60,000 bases of DNA from Strigamia acuminata (Eukaryota > Arthropoda > Chilopoda > Geophilomorpha > Linotaeniidae). The position numbers and the translations under genes were made by a program. A model generated the notes under the pieces. It made no database searches and was not told the origin of the DNA. It was given only the letters and a program-made list of their open reading frames with translations. Shown here piece after piece: positions 35,893 to 60,000 of this stretch. The stretch's first letter is position 1. The number at the start of each line of letters is the position of its first letter. Where the stretch lies: contig OX442315.1 in assembly GCA_949358305.1 (NCBI GenBank), positions 33,074,427 to 33,134,426 of the forward strand. Direction: 5' to 3'.

Positions 35893-38800
35893 TCTTGGTA
35901 GCTCACGGAGTTACGAATCGGGTGGAATGAAATTTGGTATCGAGATATGACAATATGTCAGAATTGTTTGCAGTCAGCGAGATAATGCAACATCGAAATG
36001 TCAGATTATTCAGGCTTTCTATTCCATAATAATCAGCGTTTCCGAAAAATGATATTTTATTTGAATGACATGGGAATCGTTACTGATTTGATTAAAAAAT
36101 CAACTCTGTGCTCGAAATGAATAAAACCGGCACAGTTTTTAGAATTAAAATGAATGTCTAAATTACCCTAACGGCTTATTCATTCAATTCTTTATAGTGA
36201 CAGTGAGCTAGGAGCCTTCGGGAAGGATCAGATGGGCCGAGGGAAATTCAAGGGAGTTGATGTTTTTATGGCCGAATTATTTTTTTTAAACCATAAAACC
36301 AATGTAAATTCTGTGCCATGCAAATAGCGATAAGACCTCACAATTGATTACGTGAAAAATACTCAATGATTTATGGATATGTGATCATTCAATGAGTGAT
36401 GAGAACATTTTATGGAGCTTCACGTTGCGCACGTGACTGAAATAAGTCCATTTATAGGTCGTGCCGCTTCTTAGGTACTCAATGAAAATTAACTAGCAAT
36501 TCAACGCGGATAGATAGATAATAAAACCAACAACTTCGAATGAATAGCTGCCAAATTCCTCGAGTTGATAACAAAAAAAGCATTTAAAATATTATTATTT
36601 ACCAACAAACGTACCCTCTTCTGTAATGGCACATAACGTTACCGTAATCCCCTCTGACCGAATTGCAATTGCGTCGTCCGCAGACTTCTGCAGTTGCATT
36701 AAGTTGCGCCCATTGTCCACACTCCAGCAGTGAATTGTCGGTTGCGTTAAATTTCTCTAGCATGCGGCTGAATGGGCCTCTGGGGTAGGGCGGGCAATCT
36801 TTTGCGGCTTATGGTGCCCAGAAGCCTCAATCCAAGCCTGGCACCTAATATTTTATATATTTATCGTAGTGGAAACTAGTTTGAATTGCACGCAGACTGC
36901 CAGCCACCGTATTGAGCGGTTGAATCTCGTTCCATAAATAATTGGATTCGATTTGGTTGGCTTAGTGGACACTGCAAATGTCACAGGTAGAGTTAAGATA
37001 AACATTGGGGCGTCGTTGGAAACTAGGTCATTCTTGGGTTTTTAGACGTGGAACTGGAAATAAAGCCATCTTTTATTACCGGATATAATTTAATTTTTTT
37101 TTCTTTGAGTTTGTCGTAAGGTAAGTCGGTTCCGCCTCTTTTCCAGGGCTGCACGTATTATCGGTTTTTCTTTTTCAGTGTCAATCGTTGGCCAAGTGTT
37201 TTTCGCTTCTCGGTTTTCTCGGCTTTCTCATTTTGTCAAAGGTTAAAGGTTCTTGGCATGTGACGTAACGTGTTTAAGCACAATCTGACTTTCGATTAAC
37301 CCTTTATTAGACGCAAGACACCTCCCTGGTTTGTTTGAACGGGTCTCCGAAGCTGGCAGAGCTGTAAATGTCAAAGGATGGTTGTTTTGGGTTTTAAGAA
37401 GCGGAGGATGAGAATTTTAGTGGAGGGATAAAAAGTTGGGAGAGTGTGTAATTGTGTTTGTTTAAGCGGAAGTCTTAAAGATAATGCGTTTTATTGGTGA
37501 GCCGTATAAAGATGTTAGTGTGATTTTTGATGAAAATATTGTCAAGTCAGCAGTTTTTATTTGTGGGGATCAGCATTTGCACAATGGACGAAGTGGAGCT
37601 TTGAACAATTGCAGTAAAAATTGTTTTGAGATAACTTTGGCCGTTAAAAAGTGGATTGAATGACGATAGAAATTTTTATAATTAAATTTGATGGGTTTTT
37701 AATGCGGTGTTTTATTTTTTTTTTTTTTCCATTTTTGGAATGGTTTTTAGGTAATGAAAAATCGAGTTGTGGGGAAGGCTGGAGGTTTAAATTAATTGGA
37801 GTTTAGCTTGGGAGATGTTACTTAAAGTTTGGTTTGTTCAAGGTTTTTAATTTTTCAACTGCTGTATTGATTTTTGCGAGTTTTCTACGCACAGTGAATG
37901 ATACAGCTTCGAAACCTCAGTAACAATAGCAGTTTATTCAAAAATAAAAATATTTTAAGTTTTAACATGGGTTTAAACAGGGAATGATGTCATTTTTGTT
38001 TTAAAATTGAAGTAAAACACAAAATATTTTAGTTTTTGAATGCAGCTACCGTAGTGTCAGTTTTGTTCGGCTTCACTGCCCAACAAGCTCGACGTGAAAG
38101 TGACGGTTTTGTTTATTCAGGTTGTCAATCTTGCGATAGTTTGGAAAATATTCGCTTATTTGTAGTGATCGAAAGAAGTTGACAAGTTTTGCAATTAAGG
38201 ATACCGTATAAAGATGTTTCTGTCTTTTGTTTTTGCTGTTTATAAATATACCTAAAACTATATAAACATAAACCTATTAAAATTTAGAGGTTTGGCGATT
38301 GCATTTTTCGAACTTCAATTAACTTATAACTGTTTACGAACAGTAAATATAGTCTCTACATCATATTTACTTGACTTTCCGGTAAAGTAAATATGAAATT
38401 TCAAGCAGTGCTATAACTTAGCAGTTTATAAGTTATAAATTAAAAGTTGTACGTATAATAAACATAATCGACAAATCTCTATTGATTGATGCAACCACTG
38501 AGAGTTTCCTTCTTTGATTGTTTGTAAGCAGAATTTAAATGGCAAATAAGAGAAGACGACACACTTAATTTTGTTTTGTGCTTAAATTTAAATCTCATTT
38601 TCTAAGATTAAATTTTTCTTTTTTTTCCCTTTTAAAGTGCACTCATGCAGCAAATGAATTTGAAAAGTAATTTATAAGTACTCCATTATTCGTTTGCAAT
38701 AGTACAGCCACTATGGAAAATTGTTTTCATTTAAATTTCATTATTTTTTTTCTCGAAAGAAACGCGTCTTAAATGGCGATAAAAACAGGAAAGGGCTTCG

Positions 38801-39336
38801 CCGAAAGGGCCATTTGAATAGTTTTCTCCAACTAAGTAATTGCTTTTTAACAATTACATCAGGGACATTTAGATTTGCTTCGATACATTCCATTTGAATA
38901 ATGCTTTTTAGCCACTATTCTTTAAAAAATCAATGATTGCGTACCTGGAAATGCAGTTTTTATAGAAATTGTATTAAATCAGGCAAATGTTTTTCAAGAG
39001 AATTCGTAAAAAAATATTTCAATTGAACAGAATTTTTTTAATTAGATATTAAATCCTTCTCGGCAGCAATCAAGATATCTTATTTTTTATTTTTTTTTGC
39101 TTTTTGAATGTTGTTTGTATTCTGAAATAGATTGGATGTTGTTATTTTTAACTTCGTTCTGTATAATTGTTCAGGTTACATAGCAACTTAAGTTAATGTG
39201 CGTGCAGCCACGATGCATTGTTCATCGAGGCATCAATTTTTTTTCAGTTTTCATCATTGATGATCGTTTTTACTACAAATTATACTTTGCAGTAATATTA
39301 TTTTTTAAAGCGGAATTGCGGTCGAGTAAAGTTGAG
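35893..39336. other. No gene seen
   Basis: No open frame with recognisable content and no clear inverted-repeat element on either strand over about 3.4 kb. Several T-rich runs occur (for example near 37710). Confidence 0.55.
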
Positions 39337-40163
39337 TACAGTAGATCCTCGATTATCGGAACATCGGTTATAAGAACAGCAGTAAGCGATTTTTTTTATC
39401 GATTTTTAATTGATTTTTAACATTTTTTGACGTTTTTCTTCAGTTTTTAATGTTTTTTGTCTATTTTTATCCATTTTTGGTTGGTTTTAATGCTTTTTGA
39501 CTATATTTTAATTTTCAGTATACAGTGAGAGCAAAAACTAAGTTACAGGAAACCATCCCCAAGCCATTTTACTATTGGGATGGTTTTTCCATATGGATAT
39601 CGGTCCACAACATTAAATTAAGGGTATCATGGACCAATATACTTATAAAAAAGTATTGGAGGATTGTTATGCTTCCATTTGCAGATGATGAACTGCCTTT
39701 GACATGGATATTTCAGCAGAAAAATGATTCTATGCATAAAGTCAAGGCAATTGCTGTGTTTCACAATGGCATTGCTTGTGGTTTGGATGTTTTAATGAAG
39801 TGTATGAGTGACTACACACATGTTTATGGATAAATTTTAATATTTGCCGCATATTTTATAATGGGAATGGCTAATTGTTTGTGGGTAATGGGTATGTTAA
39901 CTTACTTTTTGCCTCTAATTTTTCATGTCACTTCAGAAAAGAATTTTTTTCTCAGAAACTGATGAATAGATGTTGATAAAATTTTAAGTGAATAAAGTAG
40001 GATGGTGTACAAGTCTCCAGTTAAAATTTCATAAATTTTTCTCTCTTTTTTTTCGAGATACAGCTATAAGAATCAACCTGATGCGCTTGTTAACTTAGTT
40101 TTTGCCCTCACTGTATGTGTAAACCTAATGTTCGATTATCCGGATAATCGAGGCTTTACTGTA
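39337..40163. mobile_element. Tigger/pogo-like MITE containing a nested Tc1-like element
   Basis: The ends are tacagtagatcctcgattat (left) and the complement of tacagtaaagcctcgattat (right). The interior between the left end and 39531 is T-rich with repeated tttttaatg. It is interrupted by the Tc1-like element at 39531-40115. CAGT...CTCGATTATC ends are typical of pogo/Tigger elements. Confidence 0.82.
39531..40115 (+). mobile_element. Tc1-like transposon, internally deleted, with transposase remnant
   Basis: The termini are tacagtgagagcaaaaacta and its near complement, and the element begins and ends with the TA target. A decayed piece of transposase lies at about 39640-39740 (WRIVMLPFADDELPLTWIFQ, then QKND where active elements have QQDND). 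The sequence after it is out of frame or unrelated, so the protein is not functional. Confidence 0.88.
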
Positions 40164-41933
40164 TAACTTTTTCAGCGGGGAAGAAATCTGATTTAAACTG
40201 CAGCAAATGCTCTGCCCTTGTTTAGTCAAATGTGGAATAAATTTCCATTTTCGTTTCTCACTTCCTCATTCATGATCAGACACTATAAATCAGACTAGTG
40301 CTCGTGCTTTTCAAGGTACATGGGGGTTCTATTTATTTCTTTATTGATATATCAATATGGAGTGTCGCTCTTAGACTGTCATAGAGGTAGGTCATTTGCC
40401 TCATTATCTGATAGAAATAACCTGAATATAAAAGTTCGATTTTGTGTCTCGTATTTTTATAGTAGCGAGCATTTTTTGATTTATTGGACGCAAATTGTAT
40501 GAATGGTGGAAAGATATTTATGGACTGCGGGGATCATTTCACGAGGGAAAGTAAAGTTCACTGGCGCATTAATGATTTGGGTCATATCTGATTGAATATT
40601 AAGAGTCGTGACTTAGAAAATTAATGGTCAAAACGCCGCTTTTCGATTTTTTCATGTAAATTTAATAAGGAAACCACAAAATAAATATTGTAGAGACGAA
40701 AATGGGAATTTAAAATTTAAATTGGAACATTTAAACCAATCTAAATGCTCGATTAGAAAATTGAACTTGTTAAATTTTACATTTGGACTTGTTTAAAAAA
40801 TATGAACAAGGTTAAATGACTTTTTGACGAATGTGCTGAAAGAAACCAGGTAAATTGCAATGTTGAACAGGGCGTTTTGTGCTTCAAATTAATCAGCCTG
40901 CGAGAAGCCACAAGGAAGTGGGGAGGAAGGAAGTTAATTATTGTCGCCCATGTTGAGACATCAACTAAAATGCAGGGAAGTTGACCCTTCTGGTCAAGTG
41001 AATGTGGGCAGCGTTTATTATTTGAAAAAAAAAAGATGTGTTTTCAATCAAAGTTGGAATTTGGTGGAGAGCGGAATGAAACTGGACTCGTGTTCATTCG
41101 TTGAAATTTACAATCGTTTATTCATAGGTCAGAATACAGGGGACGCTGTGGAAACAGGGTCAGAAATTGCAAATTTTACGAAGATATGACGTAAAATACT
41201 AATTGTATGAATAAAAGGGTGTCCGTGCGTTGGAGGTTACAAACAGAAAGAATCCATTTTACTCTGAAAACCTTTAAGGCAGTTTTAATATTTGATTGAT
41301 TGTTTTTATCCAAGTTAAGTACACACTAATTGTGCAATTTGAGGTGATAAATACATTTAGCAGCTAGACAGACCTAATTCACCTTTTGCTATTATTATTT
41401 AATTCAACATTTTGAGTAAACTGTAATTAAGTATTTAACGATGTGCCAAAACACACTGCATATGTTGGAAGTAATTAACTGTAACTTGAGTCATGCGATA
41501 AGCTTCGGTTGTCTGGTCCCAAAGGTACACAAGGATGTAGAAAATTTAATACTTTTTTTACTCTTAAAGCTGTTATTGTGTAAAAACAACAAAACTTGGA
41601 GTTTTAAAAGGAAAAGCTTGTTCTAGTGGTAGTAACGAATCAATAGTCTTCCAACATAGATGAAGAAAAATTTTCTGTATAAAAGAAATTTCACAACTAA
41701 GCTGGCGAGTTATTAAGTTATTTGTAATTCTGAAGTGGTTTCAGACACGCGTATATCCTGGGGAATACAGTTTATCGGGTCAAATGTAGTTAACGATATT
41801 TATTATTAATTTACCATCTGCTTGGTTGAGAAATTTAAAAACGTATGCACTCTACTACACTGCAAGTTGCCTGAGAGATATGCTTGTTTAGTTGTTTGTG
41901 TCAAGAGGTCTTCAGATTGAGTGAGATATTTTG
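40164..41933. other. No gene seen
   Basis: AT-rich; short open frames (40941-41189 and 41441-41626) without motifs or splice-linked partners. Confidence 0.55.
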
Positions 41934-42363
41934 TATACTCGAGTTGCACTCAAAAAGGCACCTCACAATGTGTACTCCCATTGGTCGAGCCAGTTTACTA
42001 CTAACTCTAGACTGTATACTACTACTAGGAGAAGTAGTTTTGTTTTTATTTATTGTTGTGATTGTTATGACTAATTTAGTTTATGTTATTTTGATTTTAT
42101 TTAATAAAAAATGTTATTTCCATCATTAAAATGAAGTTTCACACATTGAAAAATGCTAAACTCTTGTTTGTTGTGTTTATTGCTTACATCGTCTGGAAGT
42201 TTGAATTTTAGGCCGTTGCCTAGGCAATCGATTACAATGTGTGTACATTGTAATGCAATTCTGGTGTTTGGGTCTACTTTTCCGGATCACTACACCAGTA
42301 AACTGGCTCGACCAATGGGAGTACACATTGTGAGGTGCTTTTTTGAGTGCAACTCAAGTATAG
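41934..42363. mobile_element. Foldback MITE, family A, copy 6 (430 bp)
   Basis: The arms pair from tatactcgagttgcactcaa through gcacctcacaatgtgtactc to cccattggtcgagcc. The core has gtatactactactaggagaa and the aataaaaaatgtt motif. The arm differs from that of copy 7, which lies only 300 bp away. Confidence 0.92.
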
Positions 42364-42656
42364 TTCGAGGGCTCGATTCACCTTCAAAAATGCCAGCTGA
42401 CACAATCTGCTGAATGTCAAGGGCGCATGCGGACCAAATTTAGATTAGAATACAAGATAAAGGCGTGGTTAAAATTAGTAGTAATTATTTGCTGGAGTGT
42501 GGTTGGCATTTTTGGTCGTATGTCAGAAGACAAAGCGACTAAGTTGTAAGATCAAAATGGTTAGCAGTTATAAATACAGTCGGCAAGCTAAGTGGTTCAG
42601 AAATACATAGAAATTATATTGCAATGTATTTTCAAATGCATTGGGTTTCACAAGGA

Positions 42657-43036
42657 TATACTCAAAACCACCACAACGTTGATGTATTTAGCCTGTTTAC
42701 GCCAAACTGCGTACTGTGTTCTGCTACGTGGAAAAGTAGTTCTGTTTATTTTCAATGAGTTTAAGTATAAAAAGTGATTAGATTGATGGATTTTATTTAA
42801 TTGGTAATAAAATGTTTATTTTATCTGCTAAATAACCTTTTTCCCTTTTTAATCAATCAATTAATGTAAGTATAGTTTCTTTTGGCAGATAAACAAAGGT
42901 TTTGTTTTTTATTGGTTGTTTATGCCTAGTTAGAATACAATTCTGGTGTTACGAGCTACTTTTTTGTGCCACTACACCAGTGATACGGCTTGACCAATAG
43001 GGAAATACATCAACGTTGTGGTGGTTTTGAGTTTAG
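42657..43036. mobile_element. Foldback MITE, family A, copy 7 (380 bp)
   Basis: The left arm is tatactcaaaaccaccacaa, mirrored at the right by gtggtggttttgagtttag. Its core is almost the same as that of the copy at 15569 (gtactgtgttctgctacgtg). A compensating change is visible in the arms: atgtattt on the left matches aaatacat on the right, whereas copy 3 has atctattt and aaatagat. Confidence 0.92.
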
Positions 43037-46000
43037 TTGCGATTATTTTTACTGCATTTTTATAAGTTACACTACTGTCAGTCTCCGACACGTGAATAAA
43101 CGAGATAGTTTGGATGTGAGTGAATTGAACAGCAGATGCAGACAGGACTCAGGTGCATTGCAAATGTTATTGATTTGTTCTGTTGGATTTGCAACAATTT
43201 TTCTTTGAAATTTATGAAAATGTTAGCATTTGTTCAGGTTATTATCACATTTCCAAATATGTGGCCATTCTTCCCCAGGAGACGAAATGGAGGATGATCG
43301 AATTTTTGATCATACGAAGCAATTTTTAAATCTTATTTCTTGCGTTCCCACGAGCAAAGATTAAAATTGAAAAACGTTGCGACAATTTGATCAAATTGAC
43401 AAAATGTTTTCAATGGAAATAAATTATTTTAAAAAATTATTATTAGATCTTATTAAAATTGCATCTTTATGCAAATTTCCTAAAGAAATTGTTTTTCTTG
43501 GGAAAACTGCTTCTATTCTATTACACTTTTTTAGCTTTTAATTAAAAGCTATTCATTCTCGCAAGTGGAATTCAGGTTAACTCCTAATGTTAATGCTTTA
43601 ATGTAAACAAAATTCTGTGTAGAGTAGCGCTTGATAATAACATCAAGAAGTGCAGGAAACTTAGTTTTCTGGTAGAATTGTGTGTGGATCATGATCCCAA
43701 AGTTAATGCACAACGTGAATGTAATTCGTTGCTAGTCCTGGACATTATAATTTGTATGGGAAGAAGAGAAACAAGGTTAAAGTTATGTTTTGTTAATGCA
43801 GTCGATTTCAAATGGCGGTGCATTGCTTGAGAAGTAGAGGAAGGAAAAGCTGAAGAATTTTGTATGAGGTGATTGCATAGCAATTTATGATTCATGTAGG
43901 ATTTGCGACTTGATGTTGTCAAGTTTGGGAGCTTTAGAACAATTCGGATGTTGTTGCACTTGACTTGGGGTTCAAATCACGGATGCAGAATACGATAGAG
44001 GAACTGAAGTTGGCTGTTCTTCAACAAATAAAGAATAATACATTTACCGTATTTCTTCGAAGACGCACCCGATTGTATTGTGCAACCCGTTTTTTAAAGA
44101 TGTTGGTTTGGGAAAAAAGTGCTTGTTGGAATCGAAGAAATACGATAAGTGTTATTTTTTTGAAACGTTAAGGCGGAGATTACTTTTTTATCTATTATTT
44201 TACTCGGGGTGTTGCTGATATTATCAAAAAGTCGATTGAATTGACTAAAGCTACAGTTCGCGCTCAGTATCTGATGCCAAATTTATACTGCGCATCTCAG
44301 TTTGCGCAGATGATTTCCTAATTTCAGTTATTTAGCAGTATTAAGCCTAATATTAGGCGTAATAATGCTAAAATGAAGTAAGTAAACAACAATTAACTCA
44401 TTAACAAAAGTAATTTACAGCAAGGTGCTTAAATATTGTTTTTTTATATTTATTTTGTGCTTAGGGGCCCCTCAATACCTGAGCTTCAGTGTGGGTTTGG
44501 TGTCGTATTAAATAAATTTGTAGAATGTGATGTGCAGTTTGAATTTGGCATCAAGATTCTGGCGAAAACTGTAAGGTCACTGCATTTAGATTAAACAACA
44601 TTTCACACAACATATTTAAAGATGCAGGCTAACTGCTTGTTTTAACCCCACATTTTGAATGGAACTTTAGTATTCGTTTGATTTGGTCAGCTTAATCGAG
44701 AGATTTTCTCGATCTAAGTTTAAAAAAATGGCGGATGATTCAGTTTGCTAACAGTTGCATTGCTCAAGACAACATAGGTACAACAAAACAACTTAAACTG
44801 CAGTTTTAAACATGTTTTTTTAATGATGTGTTTTCGTATTTTCCATTTAAACAGCCTTTAGACAATCTTTGTTCAAATGGCTGTGCATTTAGACTGGTTT
44901 AAATTAGATAGACCAGACTGAATGGACGTTTCGAATGCAGCTACGGTTTACTCGCACCAGAAACATTTTTTAAAAAACTTTTATTCTTATATTTTAGTGG
45001 CGACTAATGATAAATCTATTTTGAATGTGAGTTTATATTAATTGATTGTTATGCTATTGTAGTGTTGCTATGATAACATGTATCGGTTTCATATGGAATC
45101 TTAGAATAAATTTTGCTCTGAATTCGGATTAAACCTACAAAACGTGTCAATGCCAGTACCAACTGTTCTCAAACATTTTCTAGCTGCTTCGTCGTTTTCT
45201 GCACAATTACGAGCAGAAGTTATGTTTTATTTATACATCCGCGTGCACATGCCTCTTATTGATTTATTACTGGGAGGATGGGGCAGTCAGTGCCTGTTCG
45301 CACCTTTCAAAAGAAATTTTCTGGCTGTCAGAATTCGTTGGTATCGTTAAACCCACTGACGAAAACCGACAGCTTTATTTATTCCTACATTGAAAGCCTA
45401 TGATTTTTTTTCTATTGGTTTTTGCTGGCTGCACCTAAGAAGTCATTTTCTTTGGGCCAAGAGACAAGTACTCGTGTAAGCACTTAACCATTCAAGTTGC
45501 ATTTGAAACACTAATGGAGTCAAAGGGCTGTCAGTATTCCATAATGACTTTACCCAAAGAGGAAGGGGCAATTTGTGCCGTAACTCCCAGTTCTTAACTA
45601 CTTTTTAGGGGTCTTTGCAGTGTGGGTGGCACGTGGCAGCCTCATAAAAATGCAATTGGAAAACTGTCATGCTGACAAGCATTTTTGAGATTACATGTAG
45701 GTAGTGTGGAGTTGAGGGTTGTGTGACGGACGTTAGCATCACCATGGTGACTGGAATACTTGTATGTTTATCTGGAAGGACATGAGTGGCTCTCGTAGGA
45801 AATGAGACCAAGTAAGGCTTGGGAAATTGTACGTTTGTCAAGTGCATTAGGTTCGTTTACCTCGAGTTGCCAATATGCAATTACTGTATTTTTGAGCTGG
45901 TGAGTTAGAGTCAGGAAATTTGATCTTGATTGAAACTCGCTGTAAGAGGACTTGGGGATATTGGAAGAGGTGTAGGTTTAAGTGCCATTGCGGGTTATTG

Positions 46001-46322
46001 TATAAATAAGTGTGGTTGAAGCTTTGCCAATACACGTGGCAATAAAAATTTTAAGTACTAGAAAATGGATCGGCTGTTTTAGCTGAATTTCAATTACGTA
46101 ATTGTTGATTAATTGTGGCATTTGGGTAATTTCGCCAAAAATGTGATGTTTTCGAGAAAAATAGCTAATTTGAAATATGAAACTTGTGAGTGGTCTATAA
46201 GGATCTAAGACATCATTAAGGTCAATTGGGATGAAAATAGATTTTTTTGTGGATATCATATGCCATGTGGGTGTTGGCTCTCATTCTTTATTAAACGTAG
46301 AACTGCAGTTATTTTATTTTCT
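43037..46322. other. No gene outside the tiny MITE at 44045-44148
   Basis: Probably the upstream region or a 5' intron of the Slo2 gene. Short open frames at 45144-45350 and 45605-46259 are not recognised. I cannot identify a promoter. Confidence 0.5.
44045..44148. mobile_element. Tiny MITE (about 104 bp)
   Basis: Inverted ends taccgtatttcttcga and tatcgtatttcttcga (15 of 16 match). Nothing is coded inside. Confidence 0.65.
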
Positions 46323-46728
46323 TACCGTAAATGCGTTAATAGAACGCCAGTGTTTAATTTTTTTTAGTGTTCTTGATCAATTTAGACATTTATTTTAGTC
46401 GTTTTGTTCAATTTAGACATTTATTTTAGTCGTTTTGTTCAATTTATACATTTATTTTAGTCGTTTTGTTCAATTTATACATTTATTTTAGTCGTTTTGT
46501 TCAATTTAGACATTTATTTTAGTCATTTTGTTCAATTTAGACATTTATTTTAGTCGTTTTGTTCAATTTAGACATTTATTTTAGTCGTTTTGTTCAATTT
46601 AGACATTTATTTTAGTCGTTTTGTTCAATTTAGATATTGAATTCAGTCGTTTTGGTCAATTTAAAACTACGTTATAAAGAATACCGCGTTAAATGGGCAT
46701 CTGGCGTTTTATAAAAGCATTTACGGTA
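46323..46728. mobile_element. MITE with internal 31-bp tandem array
   Basis: The ends are taccgtaaatgcgttaatag (left) and the complement of taccgtaaatgcttttataa (right), followed by aacgccag on both sides. Between them sits a nine-copy tandem repeat. The element ends 132 bp before the first recognised Slo2 codon. Confidence 0.82.
46378..46656 (+). repeat. Nine-copy 31-bp tandem repeat
   Basis: The unit starts caatttagacatttatttta and continues gtcgttttgtt. Copies 1-8 are nearly identical, and the ninth (from 46626) has several changes. The pattern suggests expansion inside the MITE after its insertion or in its founder. Confidence 0.95.
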
Positions 46729-46860
46729 TTTTCTTAATGTCTAAATTTGAAAACAATTTTTTTTTAAATTTTGCTCAGCGTACAGAATTTCTCTCGCGAA
46801 TTTCTTCAGTTCGACACAAATAAATTGTAGCTAACACATACCCATTAAAAAAAAAACAGA

Positions 46861-60000
<13,140 letters not shown>

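Noticed and set aside
43960-43985. tRNA B-box-like ggttcaaatc
   Set aside because: No A box, acceptor stem or cloverleaf can be built around it.
46378-46656. CRISPR-like regular repeats
   Set aside because: Units are directly adjacent without variable spacers, inside a eukaryotic MITE.

Overview
This is AT-rich animal nuclear DNA. GT-AG introns, a spliced ion-channel gene, a 5S rRNA-derived fragment and many small DNA transposons all point to a metazoan. An invertebrate is likely, possibly an arthropod, but nothing in the window fixes the lineage. I see no prokaryotic, organellar or plasmid features.

The one clear cellular gene fills the right end (46861-60000, + strand, running off the window). 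It is the 5' half of a Slo2/KCNT-type (Na+/Cl- activated, 'Slack/Slick') potassium channel. I could place eleven coding exons by reading frame, splice sites and family-conserved peptides. They cover the N-terminus, S1-S4, S5, the pore plus S6, and the first 30 residues of the RCK1 gating-ring domain. The most interesting result is that the pore/S6 exon is present twice, at 56021-56204 and 58462-58645. Both copies are 184 bp with the same splice phases and 45 of 61 identical residues. One encodes the selectivity filter TVGYGD and the other TVGFGD. Because 184 is 3n+1, only transcripts with exactly one copy keep the frame, and including both creates a TAA at the end of the second copy. This is the architecture of mutually exclusive exons that swap the ion-conducting pore.

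The left 46 kb holds no convincing host gene and is largely a transposon graveyard with a few fresh insertions. From left to right: (i) a 5.2-kb DNA transposon at 4440-9631 with 13-bp inverted ends, a perfect 8-bp target duplication and an apparently intact two-exon transposase of about 1,070 residues on the minus strand, itself inserted into an older short inverted-repeat element; (ii) a piggyBac-like TTAA-flanked element next to it (9776-10399); (iii) seven foldback elements of one family whose internal core is shared but whose arms partly differ between copies while matching within each copy; (iv) Tc1/mariner, Tigger/pogo-like and other MITEs; (v) a young LTR retrotransposon at 30479-32931 (minus strand) with LTRs differing at one base, which keeps gag and protease but has lost reverse transcriptase and integrase; (vi) a broken leucine-rich-repeat gene (33511-34421); (vii) a truncated 5S rRNA copy (35832-35892, minus). 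Long stretches between these show only AT-rich non-coding sequence.
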